Assembly: GCA_947302675.1 (NCBI GenBank)
Contig: CAMYWI010000040.1
Span: 1-8,747, forward strand
Source: an uncultured Selenomonadales bacterium
Lineage (GTDB): Bacteria; Bacillota_C; Negativicutes; Selenomonadales; Selenomonadaceae
DNA: 8,747 bases
Reading direction: 5' to 3'
Shown: piece by piece, positions 1 to 5,870 of the stretch
Numbering within the stretch: position 1 is the stretch's first letter
Layout: each line of letters opens with the position of its first letter
Made by a program: the position numbers and the translations under genes
Notes under the pieces: model-generated
What the model saw: the letters and a program-made list of their open reading frames with translations, nothing else
Told to the model about the DNA's origin: nothing
The model's database searches: none

Positions 1-36
1 CTGTGACTGGAGTTCAGACGTGTGCTCTTCTGATCT
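1..36 (+). other. Illumina adapter remnant (not genomic)
   Basis: Bases 3-36 match the 34-base TruSeq index-read adapter (the one ending CTCTTCCGATCT) at 33 of 34 positions. The only difference is T for C at base 31. Bases 1-2 would be the tail of the index or flanking primer. This is library sequence left at the contig end, so no gene or promoter should be read across it. An open frame beginning at base 20 starts inside it and is an artefact upstream of the true start at 83. Confidence 0.96.
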
Positions 37-67
37 AATGGAAATATACTACCCCAAAAAATTTTCG

Positions 68-73
68 AGGAGG
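68..73 (+). promoter_or_regulatory. Shine-Dalgarno site that fixes the start at 83
   Basis: AGGAGG lies nine bases before the ATG at 83. It is a full consensus site at good spacing. Earlier in-frame ATGs (20 in the adapter, 38 just after it) have no such site. Confidence 0.85.
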
Positions 74-82
74 AAAAATATC

Positions 83-871
83 ATGAGAGAAGACACGACA
101 AACTTCAGCAACGCGGCAATTTGTGCAAGAGAAGGCTACGAGGCGGCGACGGCTTTGCGTGCTTTGGACAGAGCCGGCAGTTGTCCGCAGTTGAAAGGTC
201 ACGTTCACGAAATTTTGTTCTGCGACAAATTCAATGCAAATCCGGCGAATATCTTGCAAGGCAAGCACGCGGCTTTGACCAAATCGGCGACCGCGCAGAT
301 GAAAGACGTTGTTATCACAAAGGGAGGTAATGTAATTGGTCACGCTCAGCTTAAAGACACAATCAGCAATTCGGGAGTTCGGAAAACTATTGAGCAGATT
401 AACGGAGGTCATTACGGCAAGACGGCTGTTTTCGGCACCGAAGAAACTGTGGAGAAAATTTCTGGGAAGGTAACGCAGAAAGTTCATTCGTCGGGCATTT
501 CCTCCGAGACAACTTCGCGAATTGCCGGAAAGGCTCTGGGGAATATGCCTACGATTGGTGCGTTGTCAACCGCCGCCAAAAGTGGAGGTGTTATGGGCGC
601 GGCAGTTGGCGCGGGCTTTGAAGCAATATCTTCAGCAATCGACGTGACAAAAGGCAATAAAAGTGTTAGTGAGGCAGTTGCCGACGTTGGCGGAGCCGCT
701 ATTAAAAGCGGAGTTAGCGGCGGAGCTGCCGCCGTTGCTGGCACGACTGCCGCTGGTTTGACGGGAGCCGCATTGTCGACTGTTGGCGCGACGATAGCAT
801 TTGCGCCTGCCGTTGTTGGTTTCGGGGCGGCTTGCGCAGTTGGTAGTTTTGTTTCCTCGTTGTTTGATTAA
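83..871 (+). CDS. Unknown protein: possible PD-(D/E)XK-like N-terminus plus Gly/Ala-rich hydrophobic C-terminus
   Basis: A 262-aa protein of no family I can name. The start is chosen by the consensus ribosome site at 68-73. Residues 38-95 carry a pattern reminiscent of restriction-endonuclease-fold enzymes: E43 in a predicted helix (GHVHEILF), D75 in a hydrophobic strand (KDVVI), and Q89-x-K91 in the next strand (AQLKDT). QxK is a known variant of the (D/E)xK motif, seen for example in Mrr-type enzymes. The fold assignment is inference from this spacing only. Residues about 155-262 are rich in Gly, Ala, Ser and Val with many small-xxx-small spacings, and residues 212-260 are hydrophobic enough to enter or associate with a membrane. 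No signal peptide is seen. The next gene starts 22 bases downstream and is also glycine-zipper-like, so the two probably act together, perhaps as a membrane-active or toxin-type pair. A structural protein of a mobile element is an alternative. The promoter lies off the contig. Confidence 0.75.
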   Translation: MREDTTNFSNAAICAREGYEAATALRALDRAGSCPQLKGHVHEILFCDKFNANPANILQGKHAALTKSATAQMKDVVITKGGNVIGHAQLKDTISNSGVRKTIEQINGGHYGKTAVFGTEETVEKISGKVTQKVHSSGISSETTSRIAGKALGNMPTIGALSTAAKSGGVMGAAVGAGFEAISSAIDVTKGNKSVSEAVADVGGAAIKSGVSGGAAAVAGTTAAGLTGAALSTVGATIAFAPAVVGFGAACAVGSFVSSLFD

Positions 872-893
872 TTTGCGGAAGGAGCGATTATTC

Positions 894-1115
894 ATGTTCG
901 GATTTACAAGTGTCATTGGAAATTTGTTCAGCGGCGGCGTCCGCAATGTCATTACGCCGACGCGCCGAATCGCTGGTCCTGCGGGCGGAGTTGTCGGTGC
1001 CGAGATTGGAAAAGTTCTCGGCAGAAAGATTGGCGGCAAAATCGGCGGCAAGACGGGCGAAAAGGTCGGCGAGAAAATCGGCGAAATTGCCGGCGGCGGA
1101 ATCGGTCGTTACTAG
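894..1115 (+). CDS. Small glycine-zipper protein, 73 aa
   Basis: Starts at ATG 894, nine bases after the strong ribosome site GGAAGGAG (877-884), and 22 bases after the previous gene. The first ~15 residues (MFGFTSVIGNLF) are hydrophobic. From G31 to G71 a glycine occurs at every fourth residue without exception (31, 35, 39, ... 71), mostly as units of G-x-K-(I/V/T). On a helix this would give one glycine face flanked by a hydrophobic face and a Lys/Glu face, as in glycine-zipper membrane peptides and assemblies built on GxxxG contacts. It has no recognised family, and no bacteriocin leader ending in a convincing double-glycine site. Function is unknown; a membrane-associated oligomer or small toxin/immunity-type protein is inference. 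Coding status is supported by the ribosome site and the regular protein periodicity. Confidence 0.72.
   Translation: MFGFTSVIGNLFSGGVRNVITPTRRIAGPAGGVVGAEIGKVLGRKIGGKIGGKTGEKVGEKIGEIAGGGIGRY
984..1103 (+). repeat. Degenerate tandem 12-bp coding repeat
   Basis: Ten tandem 12-base units inside the small gene, each beginning with a glycine codon (mostly GGC) and encoding G-x-x-x. The copies in 1032-1091 are most alike, of the type ggcggcaaaatc or ggcgagaaaatc. Variation between units keeps the glycine and the hydrophobic fourth position, so selection appears to act on the protein. Confidence 0.8.
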
Positions 1116-1162
1116 ATGCCGCATTAAATTTTCATAGAAAGGGCGTGGGAATGCAGCAGGTG

Positions 1163-1190
1163 TAGACAAAAAAATTTTTCATGATAGAAT
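1163..1190 (+). promoter_or_regulatory. Extended -10 promoter of the structured RNA
   Basis: TAGACA (1163-1168, 5 of 6 to TTGACA), a 16-base spacer, and TAGAAT (1185-1190, 5 of 6 to TATAAT) preceded by TG at 1182-1183, giving an extended -10. The predicted start is near 1196-1198. No coding start follows, which supports a non-coding transcript. Confidence 0.7.
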
Positions 1191-1196
1191 AAAGCA

Positions 1197-1372
1197 AGTT
1201 CAGAAACTTGCGTAAGGGTTGAAAGGACGTAAGGGGCACGATTTGCCCGTTTGTAACTGATTCAGGAGAAAAGACGCGTGGTCTTAAACCGAATTATTCA
1301 TCTCTAAGGCCGACGCAAGCGGAATGGACATAATTGAAGAGGACGGGGTTTCGGCTCCGTCCTCTTGTCTTT
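1197..1372 (+). ncRNA. Structured small RNA of unrecognised family
   Basis: About 175 nt between a good promoter and a strong terminator, with no credible reading frame and no downstream gene on the same strand. Pairings visible by eye: an outer stem 1207-1213 with 1313-1319 (CTTGCGT/ACGCAAG, 7 bp); directly stacked on it a 3' hairpin 1279-1286 with 1305-1312 (TGGTCTTA/TAAGGCCG, two G-U); an internal hairpin 1234-1238 with 1244-1248 (GGGCA/TGCCC); then the terminator. This gives a closed multi-branch fold. A 5' hairpin (1196-1200 with 1205-1209, loop CAGA) competes with the outer stem for the same bases. I compared it mentally with 6S, SRP, RNase P, tmRNA, T-box, tracrRNA and common riboswitches and found no match. 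It lies tail-to-tail with the polymerase operon, and any read-through from either side would be antisense. It could be a trans-acting RNA, or a template or cofactor for the polymerase system; that is speculation. Confidence 0.6.
1337..1372 (+). terminator. Rho-independent terminator, possibly bidirectional
   Basis: A 12-bp stem (1337-1348 with 1355-1366, one G-U pair) with a 6-base loop TTTCGG, followed by the T-rich tract GTCTTT. It ends the structured RNA and would also stop read-through from the two small upstream genes. Read on the - strand, the same hairpin lies about 12 bases past the stop at 1378 and is followed only by a short T/A-rich stretch, so it may also serve the minus-strand operon less efficiently. 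Confidence 0.88.
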
Positions 1373-1377
1373 GCTTG

Positions 1378-2469
1378 TTAGTTTATGCATTTTTTTAGCG
1401 GCACAGCTTTTCCGGAGTCGCTAAAAAAAATTCGCCCCTGATTTTCGCGCTTGCCGAGTTCATTTTCCTCCGCGAGCCAAAAATTTTTAAGCCAGAGCGG
1501 ATTGACCCGCACTTTGTTTATCTTCAAGCCGCCAACGTGACGAATTTCAAAAAGTTTTTCCTTCGACCTCACAAGCCGAAATTGCTCCAGCTCAAAATTC
1601 TCCGGCTTAGTGTCTTTCCACAGCCAATTTATCAAGTTCATGCTGTTTAGCGGCACAAATTGTTGCGAACTATGCAGACCTTTCAAAAGTTTACTCGCCG
1701 TCAACTTCAGAATTAAGTCTTCATTTGCCGCTAGTAATTTTTTGCCCGTCGGTTTCGCGTCGGTGAACTTTTTAATTTCAAAATCCTCGAACGGGTCACC
1801 CGCGCAGACCAGATAATATCGCCGAAGCTTGCCGAGCAAAAGCGCGTTGGCAATCACGCGCTCATAATTTATCGTGCGATAATCGTTCTTACCCTCGCTC
1901 ACGTAAACGCCAAAAACTCCCTTGCCGAAGTACTGCGCCTTATCGCGCAACTCTTGCAAAGCCGAGACTATTTTTTCCGCCTGTGCGAGCTCAAGCTTGC
2001 AACTTTCACGCAGGGGCGTATCGTCGATAATTTTCTCAAAAGTTTTAAACGCGCTGCTCAACTCTTCGGGCGAGTTCGTCGACGATAATTTGTCGATGTG
2101 ATCAATAACTTTGGCTTGTCCTTCAACGTCAAGAATTTTTTTGGCATTGTCCTTGAAAATTTTCAGCCGCGAGCATAAAAAATTCGCGCGAATATATTCG
2201 GGCAATCGATTTGCCAAAGGTTGAGACGCTTGCTCCTTGTCGTCGAAGTCGAAACCGCACCACGCTCGCAATAAATTTTTAATCTGCGCGGCGTCAAAAT
2301 TTCGCGGCTCGTCCGAATCCTCAAAAATGTGGCGACGCGCTATTATAGTCAACGCTCGCTCCAAGCCAGAAAAATTTTTCTTTATCAATGTGAAGTATTT
2401 CAATCTGTGATTCTCAAAGTCGACAGCAGGAGACGTGTATTGCTCGTATTCGGCTAACTCATTCAACAT
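1378..2469 (-). CDS. Unknown 363-aa protein coupled to the RNA polymerase gene
   Basis: I do not recognise this protein. It starts at ATG 2469, and its first 11 bases overlap the end of the polymerase gene. An AAGGAAGG ribosome site (2481-2488) lies inside the upstream gene 11 bases before the start, so translation is probably coupled and the products made in related amounts. The sequence is soluble-looking and highly charged, with no signal peptide or membrane segment. The N-terminal ~190 residues look mostly helical (for example 143-181, rich in Leu, Glu and Lys). The C-terminal half is more mixed and basic, with short strand-like segments such as GVFGVYVS (191-198) and LFEIRHVGG. I see no reverse-transcriptase, nuclease, helicase or HTH signature. 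From context alone it is likely a subunit, accessory factor or nucleic-acid-binding partner of the polymerase. The stop lies about a dozen bases from the shared terminator hairpin. Confidence 0.8.
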   Translation of the reverse strand: MLNELAEYEQYTSPAVDFENHRLKYFTLIKKNFSGLERALTIIARRHIFEDSDEPRNFDAAQIKNLLRAWCGFDFDDKEQASQPLANRLPEYIRANFLCSRLKIFKDNAKKILDVEGQAKVIDHIDKLSSTNSPEELSSAFKTFEKIIDDTPLRESCKLELAQAEKIVSALQELRDKAQYFGKGVFGVYVSEGKNDYRTINYERVIANALLLGKLRRYYLVCAGDPFEDFEIKKFTDAKPTGKKLLAANEDLILKLTASKLLKGLHSSQQFVPLNSMNLINWLWKDTKPENFELEQFRLVRSKEKLFEIRHVGGLKINKVRVNPLWLKNFWLAEENELGKRENQGRIFFSDSGKAVPLKKCIN

Positions 2470-5400
2470 GATTTTCGCCGCCTTCCTTAGGCAGATTTTT
2501 CAAAATTTCATTCGTCTCGAAGACATTCCAGAAAAAATTCCCGCCGCTGTCCTCAGAACGCAATGACCAAAAACTTTTTAACGCCATTTCCATTTCGCCC
2601 GCAAAAATTTCTTCAACATGCCTCCTACAAATCGCCGTCAAAATTTTGTCGCGAGCAGTGACCGACAACTTTTCCGAATCGGCGCGGCAATATTCATCGT
2701 ACAATTCCTTCCAATAGCGGTTGTCCGTCAGCGTGAGCTGGCGCAACTTTTCACTCGCCCCGATAAATTCCGCGTTGTCCATATTGTTTTTTAAATCAAA
2801 ACGCAGTTCGTTGAGAAGATAGAACAAAATCATGTAGCCGTTGTCCCGAAACGTCGACAGCAACTCGACGACGGCGGGCGGGATTGAGAGCAACTCTACA
2901 TTCAAAATCCGCGCCAAATTTTCTGCGCGGCAAGTTTTAGGCGTGTAATGCCATTCCATTTCGCGCAGTAACTTCAAAGCTCCCTCGACGTCAGACAAAG
3001 TTCGCAAAGCTGTCGTTAAAGTCGCCCGCGCCTGTTCAACTGCCTCGAATATCTGCACGCCACAAGATAATTCCGCGCACGGGTCGTCGTATTGAACTCT
3101 AAGTAACATTTCCGCGAAGGAATCAAAATTTCTCGCCGCCAGCCATTTGCGCAGTGAATCAACTTTGTGCGCTAAGTGTCTTATCGCCGTGAACCCTTGC
3201 ACCAATTTACGCAAGTCCGCGCATTTTTCCGCCTCTAAATCTTTGCGCCACGTCGGAACTTTTTCAAAGTCGAAGTAAATCTCGCCTTGCGGTTTAAGTT
3301 CAAGCTTGAAATTCTGCGCCTTGAAGTCCAGATAACGCAACGGAAGAAATTCTATCGAAGCCCCCGCGCCGTCAATCGATATCGGGGCAGAAAACGCCGC
3401 CTTATTTTTCAGCGCATCCTCTTTGGTCAGATAAAAATCAAAACTTTTCTCCGACTTGATGACCGTCGGCGTATGCCAACCGCTCTCGCTTAGCTTTGCC
3501 AAAAATTTTTTCGCGTCAAGAAAAAGATTCTTTTCGCCGGTTTTCTTCGCGTCGGCGAGTGCTTGGAGTTTCTCGATATTTTTATTCGGGTGAACTCCGT
3601 TTTTCGCGGCGTCAATCTCAAGTCCGACGACTATTGTACATTCGGCGCATTTATTGACGTAACCTTCCGGCGGCTCCTCTGAACTCGTCGAATATTCTTT
3701 TTGAGCAAGCTTGACGGCAAGATTTGATATTAGCCCGATTTTATTTGAAAAAGTATTCTCCACGACGCGGAAGGGAATTCTCTTTGGTATGTTTTCGCGC
3801 TCCGCCTTGCCTGCAGGAATTTCTATGACGGGCAAGACGCGCTCAAAAAATTTTCCGTTGAAGGTAAAAGACGTGCGCTTAACCGCCTCGACTATTCGAC
3901 GGTCGGAAATGACTTTGACCAAATCGCCGTCAAAATCTGCGCCGCCCAGTGCCGCCGCAACCGCACTTCGACAAGAGATCATGAGCATTCCATTTAAATG
4001 CGAGAAATATTTTTCGTAAAGCCCGCCAGCTTTTACATACGGTTGCAAAAGGCATTGCTCGTTGCGCGACAAATGCGGGTTGCGCAACAGGACGTAGCAC
4101 TTATCGCTTTTCATTCGCAATTTTTGTTCGGGCATGTAAAAGCGATTGTGATAAAGCGTTTGCCTCGCCAATTCGCGAACTCGTTGGTCGTCGCGCCCAA
4201 AGTATTCGGTTTGCTTGGTGATATTCAAGAGAAACGCCAAGAGGTCGCAAGACAGAAAACGAACTTCGCCCTGCACAGAAAACTTGCCCAAGCAAAGTTC
4301 CTTCTCGTAATCCTCTTGCACTTTTTGAAGGAGCGTCTTTATTTTTGCGTTCTTAAGGAAGGCGTCGTTGCGTGCCAAAATTTTTAGGCATTTATCTCTA
4401 AGTTCATCGACGGGCGGCTTTTCGTCAAAATCCTCCTCGAAGTCGTCAAACGAATCCAAATTCAGCAGTCGCCCGTAATTATCGGGAATGGATTTTATCT
4501 TTTGTATTTGCTCCTCGACCAGCGAATCAAATTCCTGCGCGGTAAGTTTCAACGTGCTAAGGAATTGATAATTCAAGCGAATTTTGCCCGTGTTAGTCAG
4601 CCCCGCGTCCATGTTCGCGACGTACAAAGCATGATCATATTCGCGCATCTTCTCGAAAAAAAATCTCATGGGGTCTTCGACAGTCTTTGCAAATTTTTCC
4701 ATCCACCCGCCGCATTTGAACATGCTCGCCGTCAAAATCACTTTGGCTTTCAACAAATCGCGCTTGTTGCCAAATAAATCTTCAATCAAAAGTTCGGAGC
4801 CTTGCAAGCCCAGCTCCTCGATAAAAAATTTGGCGAAGTCAACTTCGTGCAAGACGCCCTTCGTAAACGGCAACCGAATTTGAAAGGAATGCGCCGTCAT
4901 GTTCAGTTGCGAATTAATTTTGTCGGCGTATTGCGGACATATCAAGCCCTCGCCGTCAAATGAATTCAAGTTCAGAAATTTTTCCTGCGTCTCACTTTCC
5001 CATAAGCCGTCGCGCTCTTTGGCAGTAAAAATTTTTTGCCAAACGTTTGTATAAAAATCGGGCAGGACGATAACTGTCTCTTGATTCAAAAGCAAAGCCG
5101 TATCCGTCTCCCCGAAAGATTCAATTCTGCGAGCCGTGCTCAAATATAAACCTCTGTAAGCGTAATACTTGCTCAGCACCAACGGAACATTTGCGAAATT
5201 CATATCCAACATCAAGCTTTTATTCAGCTGTTCTTCGAGAGAACTTTCGACAAAAGAAATGACGCAATGCCGCGCCATGTTGCTACTCCTGTCGAAGGGC
5301 ACGAACGTTTTATAGTTAACGCCGTCAAAAGATAACTCAATGCCGTCGCCGCTGTCGAACAAGGAGATTAGGGCGGCTCTATCGTCGCGTAGAAGCTCCT

Positions 5401-5743
5401 CACTGCTCGCGGTAGTTTTCTCTTGAGCTTGCGGCGCGAGTTGCTTACGAAAAGTTTTTTTGAAGTCAATAAACACGAGAGCCTCGCGCAGTTTTTCTTC
5501 GTCTGGAATATTTGAAGGCGGCAACAAATTTAAAATCTGCCAAAAAAGCGCGTTGTCAGGACACATTTCCTCGCGAAGAATTATCCTGCGCCCCGTCGAA
5601 TTTTCACCAGATAAATTATATCGAAAGCGTATCTTGAAATTGCCGTCCGACTTAATTACAAGATCATTCTTTTTTCGCGCAAGCAACATTTCAGCGGCGT
5701 CGAGAGTTTTGATTTTAAAAAAATTATTTCTTGATTTGAGCAT
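2459..5743 (-). CDS. YonO/QDE-1-like single-chain two-barrel RNA polymerase
   Basis: About 1094 aa. Four motifs, in the order expected for the double-psi-beta-barrel superfamily of cellular RNA-dependent RNA polymerases and phage YonO, identify it. (1) PFTKGVLHEVDF with K295-G296, in the first-barrel region after SFDGEG. (2) RNPHLSRNEQ (554-563), matching the RNP-x-L block before the active site. (3) GGADFDGD with the metal-binding triad D603, D605 and D607 (bases 3923-3937). (4) EIDAAKNG (709-716), resembling the (V/I)D-x-x-K-x-G block of RdRPs. Known relatives: QDE-1 makes RNA from RNA or ssDNA templates, and YonO of phage SP-beta is a DNA-dependent RNA polymerase. Which template this enzyme uses cannot be read from sequence. 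There is an acidic linker at 428-443 and a CxxC at 699-702. Start: ATG 5743 is preferred. A TTG at 5764 adds seven residues but lies only ~9 bases from the predicted transcript start, while ATG 5743 has a ~30-base leader with a weak GTGAG site. The family is usually tied to prophages or mobile elements; no phage structural genes are seen here. Confidence 0.88.
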   Translation of the reverse strand: MLKSRNNFFKIKTLDAAEMLLARKKNDLVIKSDGNFKIRFRYNLSGENSTGRRIILREEMCPDNALFWQILNLLPPSNIPDEEKLREALVFIDFKKTFRKQLAPQAQEKTTASSEELLRDDRAALISLFDSGDGIELSFDGVNYKTFVPFDRSSNMARHCVISFVESSLEEQLNKSLMLDMNFANVPLVLSKYYAYRGLYLSTARRIESFGETDTALLLNQETVIVLPDFYTNVWQKIFTAKERDGLWESETQEKFLNLNSFDGEGLICPQYADKINSQLNMTAHSFQIRLPFTKGVLHEVDFAKFFIEELGLQGSELLIEDLFGNKRDLLKAKVILTASMFKCGGWMEKFAKTVEDPMRFFFEKMREYDHALYVANMDAGLTNTGKIRLNYQFLSTLKLTAQEFDSLVEEQIQKIKSIPDNYGRLLNLDSFDDFEEDFDEKPPVDELRDKCLKILARNDAFLKNAKIKTLLQKVQEDYEKELCLGKFSVQGEVRFLSCDLLAFLLNITKQTEYFGRDDQRVRELARQTLYHNRFYMPEQKLRMKSDKCYVLLRNPHLSRNEQCLLQPYVKAGGLYEKYFSHLNGMLMISCRSAVAAALGGADFDGDLVKVISDRRIVEAVKRTSFTFNGKFFERVLPVIEIPAGKAERENIPKRIPFRVVENTFSNKIGLISNLAVKLAQKEYSTSSEEPPEGYVNKCAECTIVVGLEIDAAKNGVHPNKNIEKLQALADAKKTGEKNLFLDAKKFLAKLSESGWHTPTVIKSEKSFDFYLTKEDALKNKAAFSAPISIDGAGASIEFLPLRYLDFKAQNFKLELKPQGEIYFDFEKVPTWRKDLEAEKCADLRKLVQGFTAIRHLAHKVDSLRKWLAARNFDSFAEMLLRVQYDDPCAELSCGVQIFEAVEQARATLTTALRTLSDVEGALKLLREMEWHYTPKTCRAENLARILNVELLSIPPAVVELLSTFRDNGYMILFYLLNELRFDLKNNMDNAEFIGASEKLRQLTLTDNRYWKELYDEYCRADSEKLSVTARDKILTAICRRHVEEIFAGEMEMALKSFWSLRSEDSGGNFFWNVFETNEILKNLPKEGGENHVE

Positions 5744-5779
5744 AAAAGCCAATCTCACTTTCAAAAAAATTCCAAGCCG

Positions 5780-5809
5780 ATTATATCATTCGGGTTGCCT
5801 AATCGCCAA
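5780..5809 (-). promoter_or_regulatory. Promoter of the polymerase operon
   Basis: Read on the - strand: TTGGCG (5809-5804, 4 of 6) and a perfect TATAAT (5785-5780) with an 18-base spacer. Predicted start near 5773. It is divergent from the etf promoter, whose -35 begins two bases away. Confidence 0.7.
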
Positions 5810-5814
5810 TATTG
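5807..5814. promoter_or_regulatory. Palindrome joining the two divergent -35 boxes
   Basis: CAATATTG is a perfect 8-bp palindrome. Its left half lies in the leftward -35 and its right half in the rightward -35. A second palindrome, AAAATATTTT (5822-5831), sits in the spacer of the rightward promoter. Either could be an operator; both are short and A/T-rich, so chance is a real alternative. Confidence 0.3.
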
Positions 5815-5839
5815 ACTGTTAAAAATATTTTGGTAAACT
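5812..5839 (+). promoter_or_regulatory. Promoter of the etfB-etfA-lctD operon
   Basis: TTGACT (5812-5817, 5 of 6), a 16-base spacer, and TAAACT (5834-5839, 4 of 6). Predicted start near 5846, leaving a ~25-base leader with AAAAGGAG (5857-5864) six bases before the ATG at 5871. Confidence 0.65.
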
Positions 5840-5870
5840 TATTTCAAACGACAATTAAAAGGAGAGCACT

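Noticed and set aside
20..82. N-terminal extension of the first gene beginning at ATG 20
   Set aside because: It starts inside the adapter and has no ribosome site; the AGGAGG at 68-73 points to ATG 83.
894..1115. Class II bacteriocin precursor
   Set aside because: It is small and rich in GxxxG, but the N-terminus does not resemble a double-glycine leader and no transporter or immunity gene is visible.
1151..1165. Tiny frame ATG-CAG-CAG-GTG-TAG
   Set aside because: Only four codons, with no proper ribosome site; it overlaps the RNA promoter.
1197..1372. Retron-type ncRNA or tracrRNA
   Set aside because: The outer inverted repeat is retron-like, but neither neighbouring protein has reverse-transcriptase motifs. 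There is no Cas9 or CRISPR repeat in the window to supply an anti-repeat match.
1197..1372. Riboswitch, T-box or 6S RNA
   Set aside because: No same-strand gene follows the terminator, I could not find T-box or common riboswitch consensus blocks, and the visible pairings give a branched shape unlike the rod-like 6S RNA.
3998..4387. Frames of 60-180 codons on the strand opposite the polymerase, etf and other genes (for example this one and 6688-7218 on the - strand)
   Set aside because: They lie wholly within well-supported genes, lack ribosome sites and have low-complexity or arginine-rich translations typical of shadow frames.
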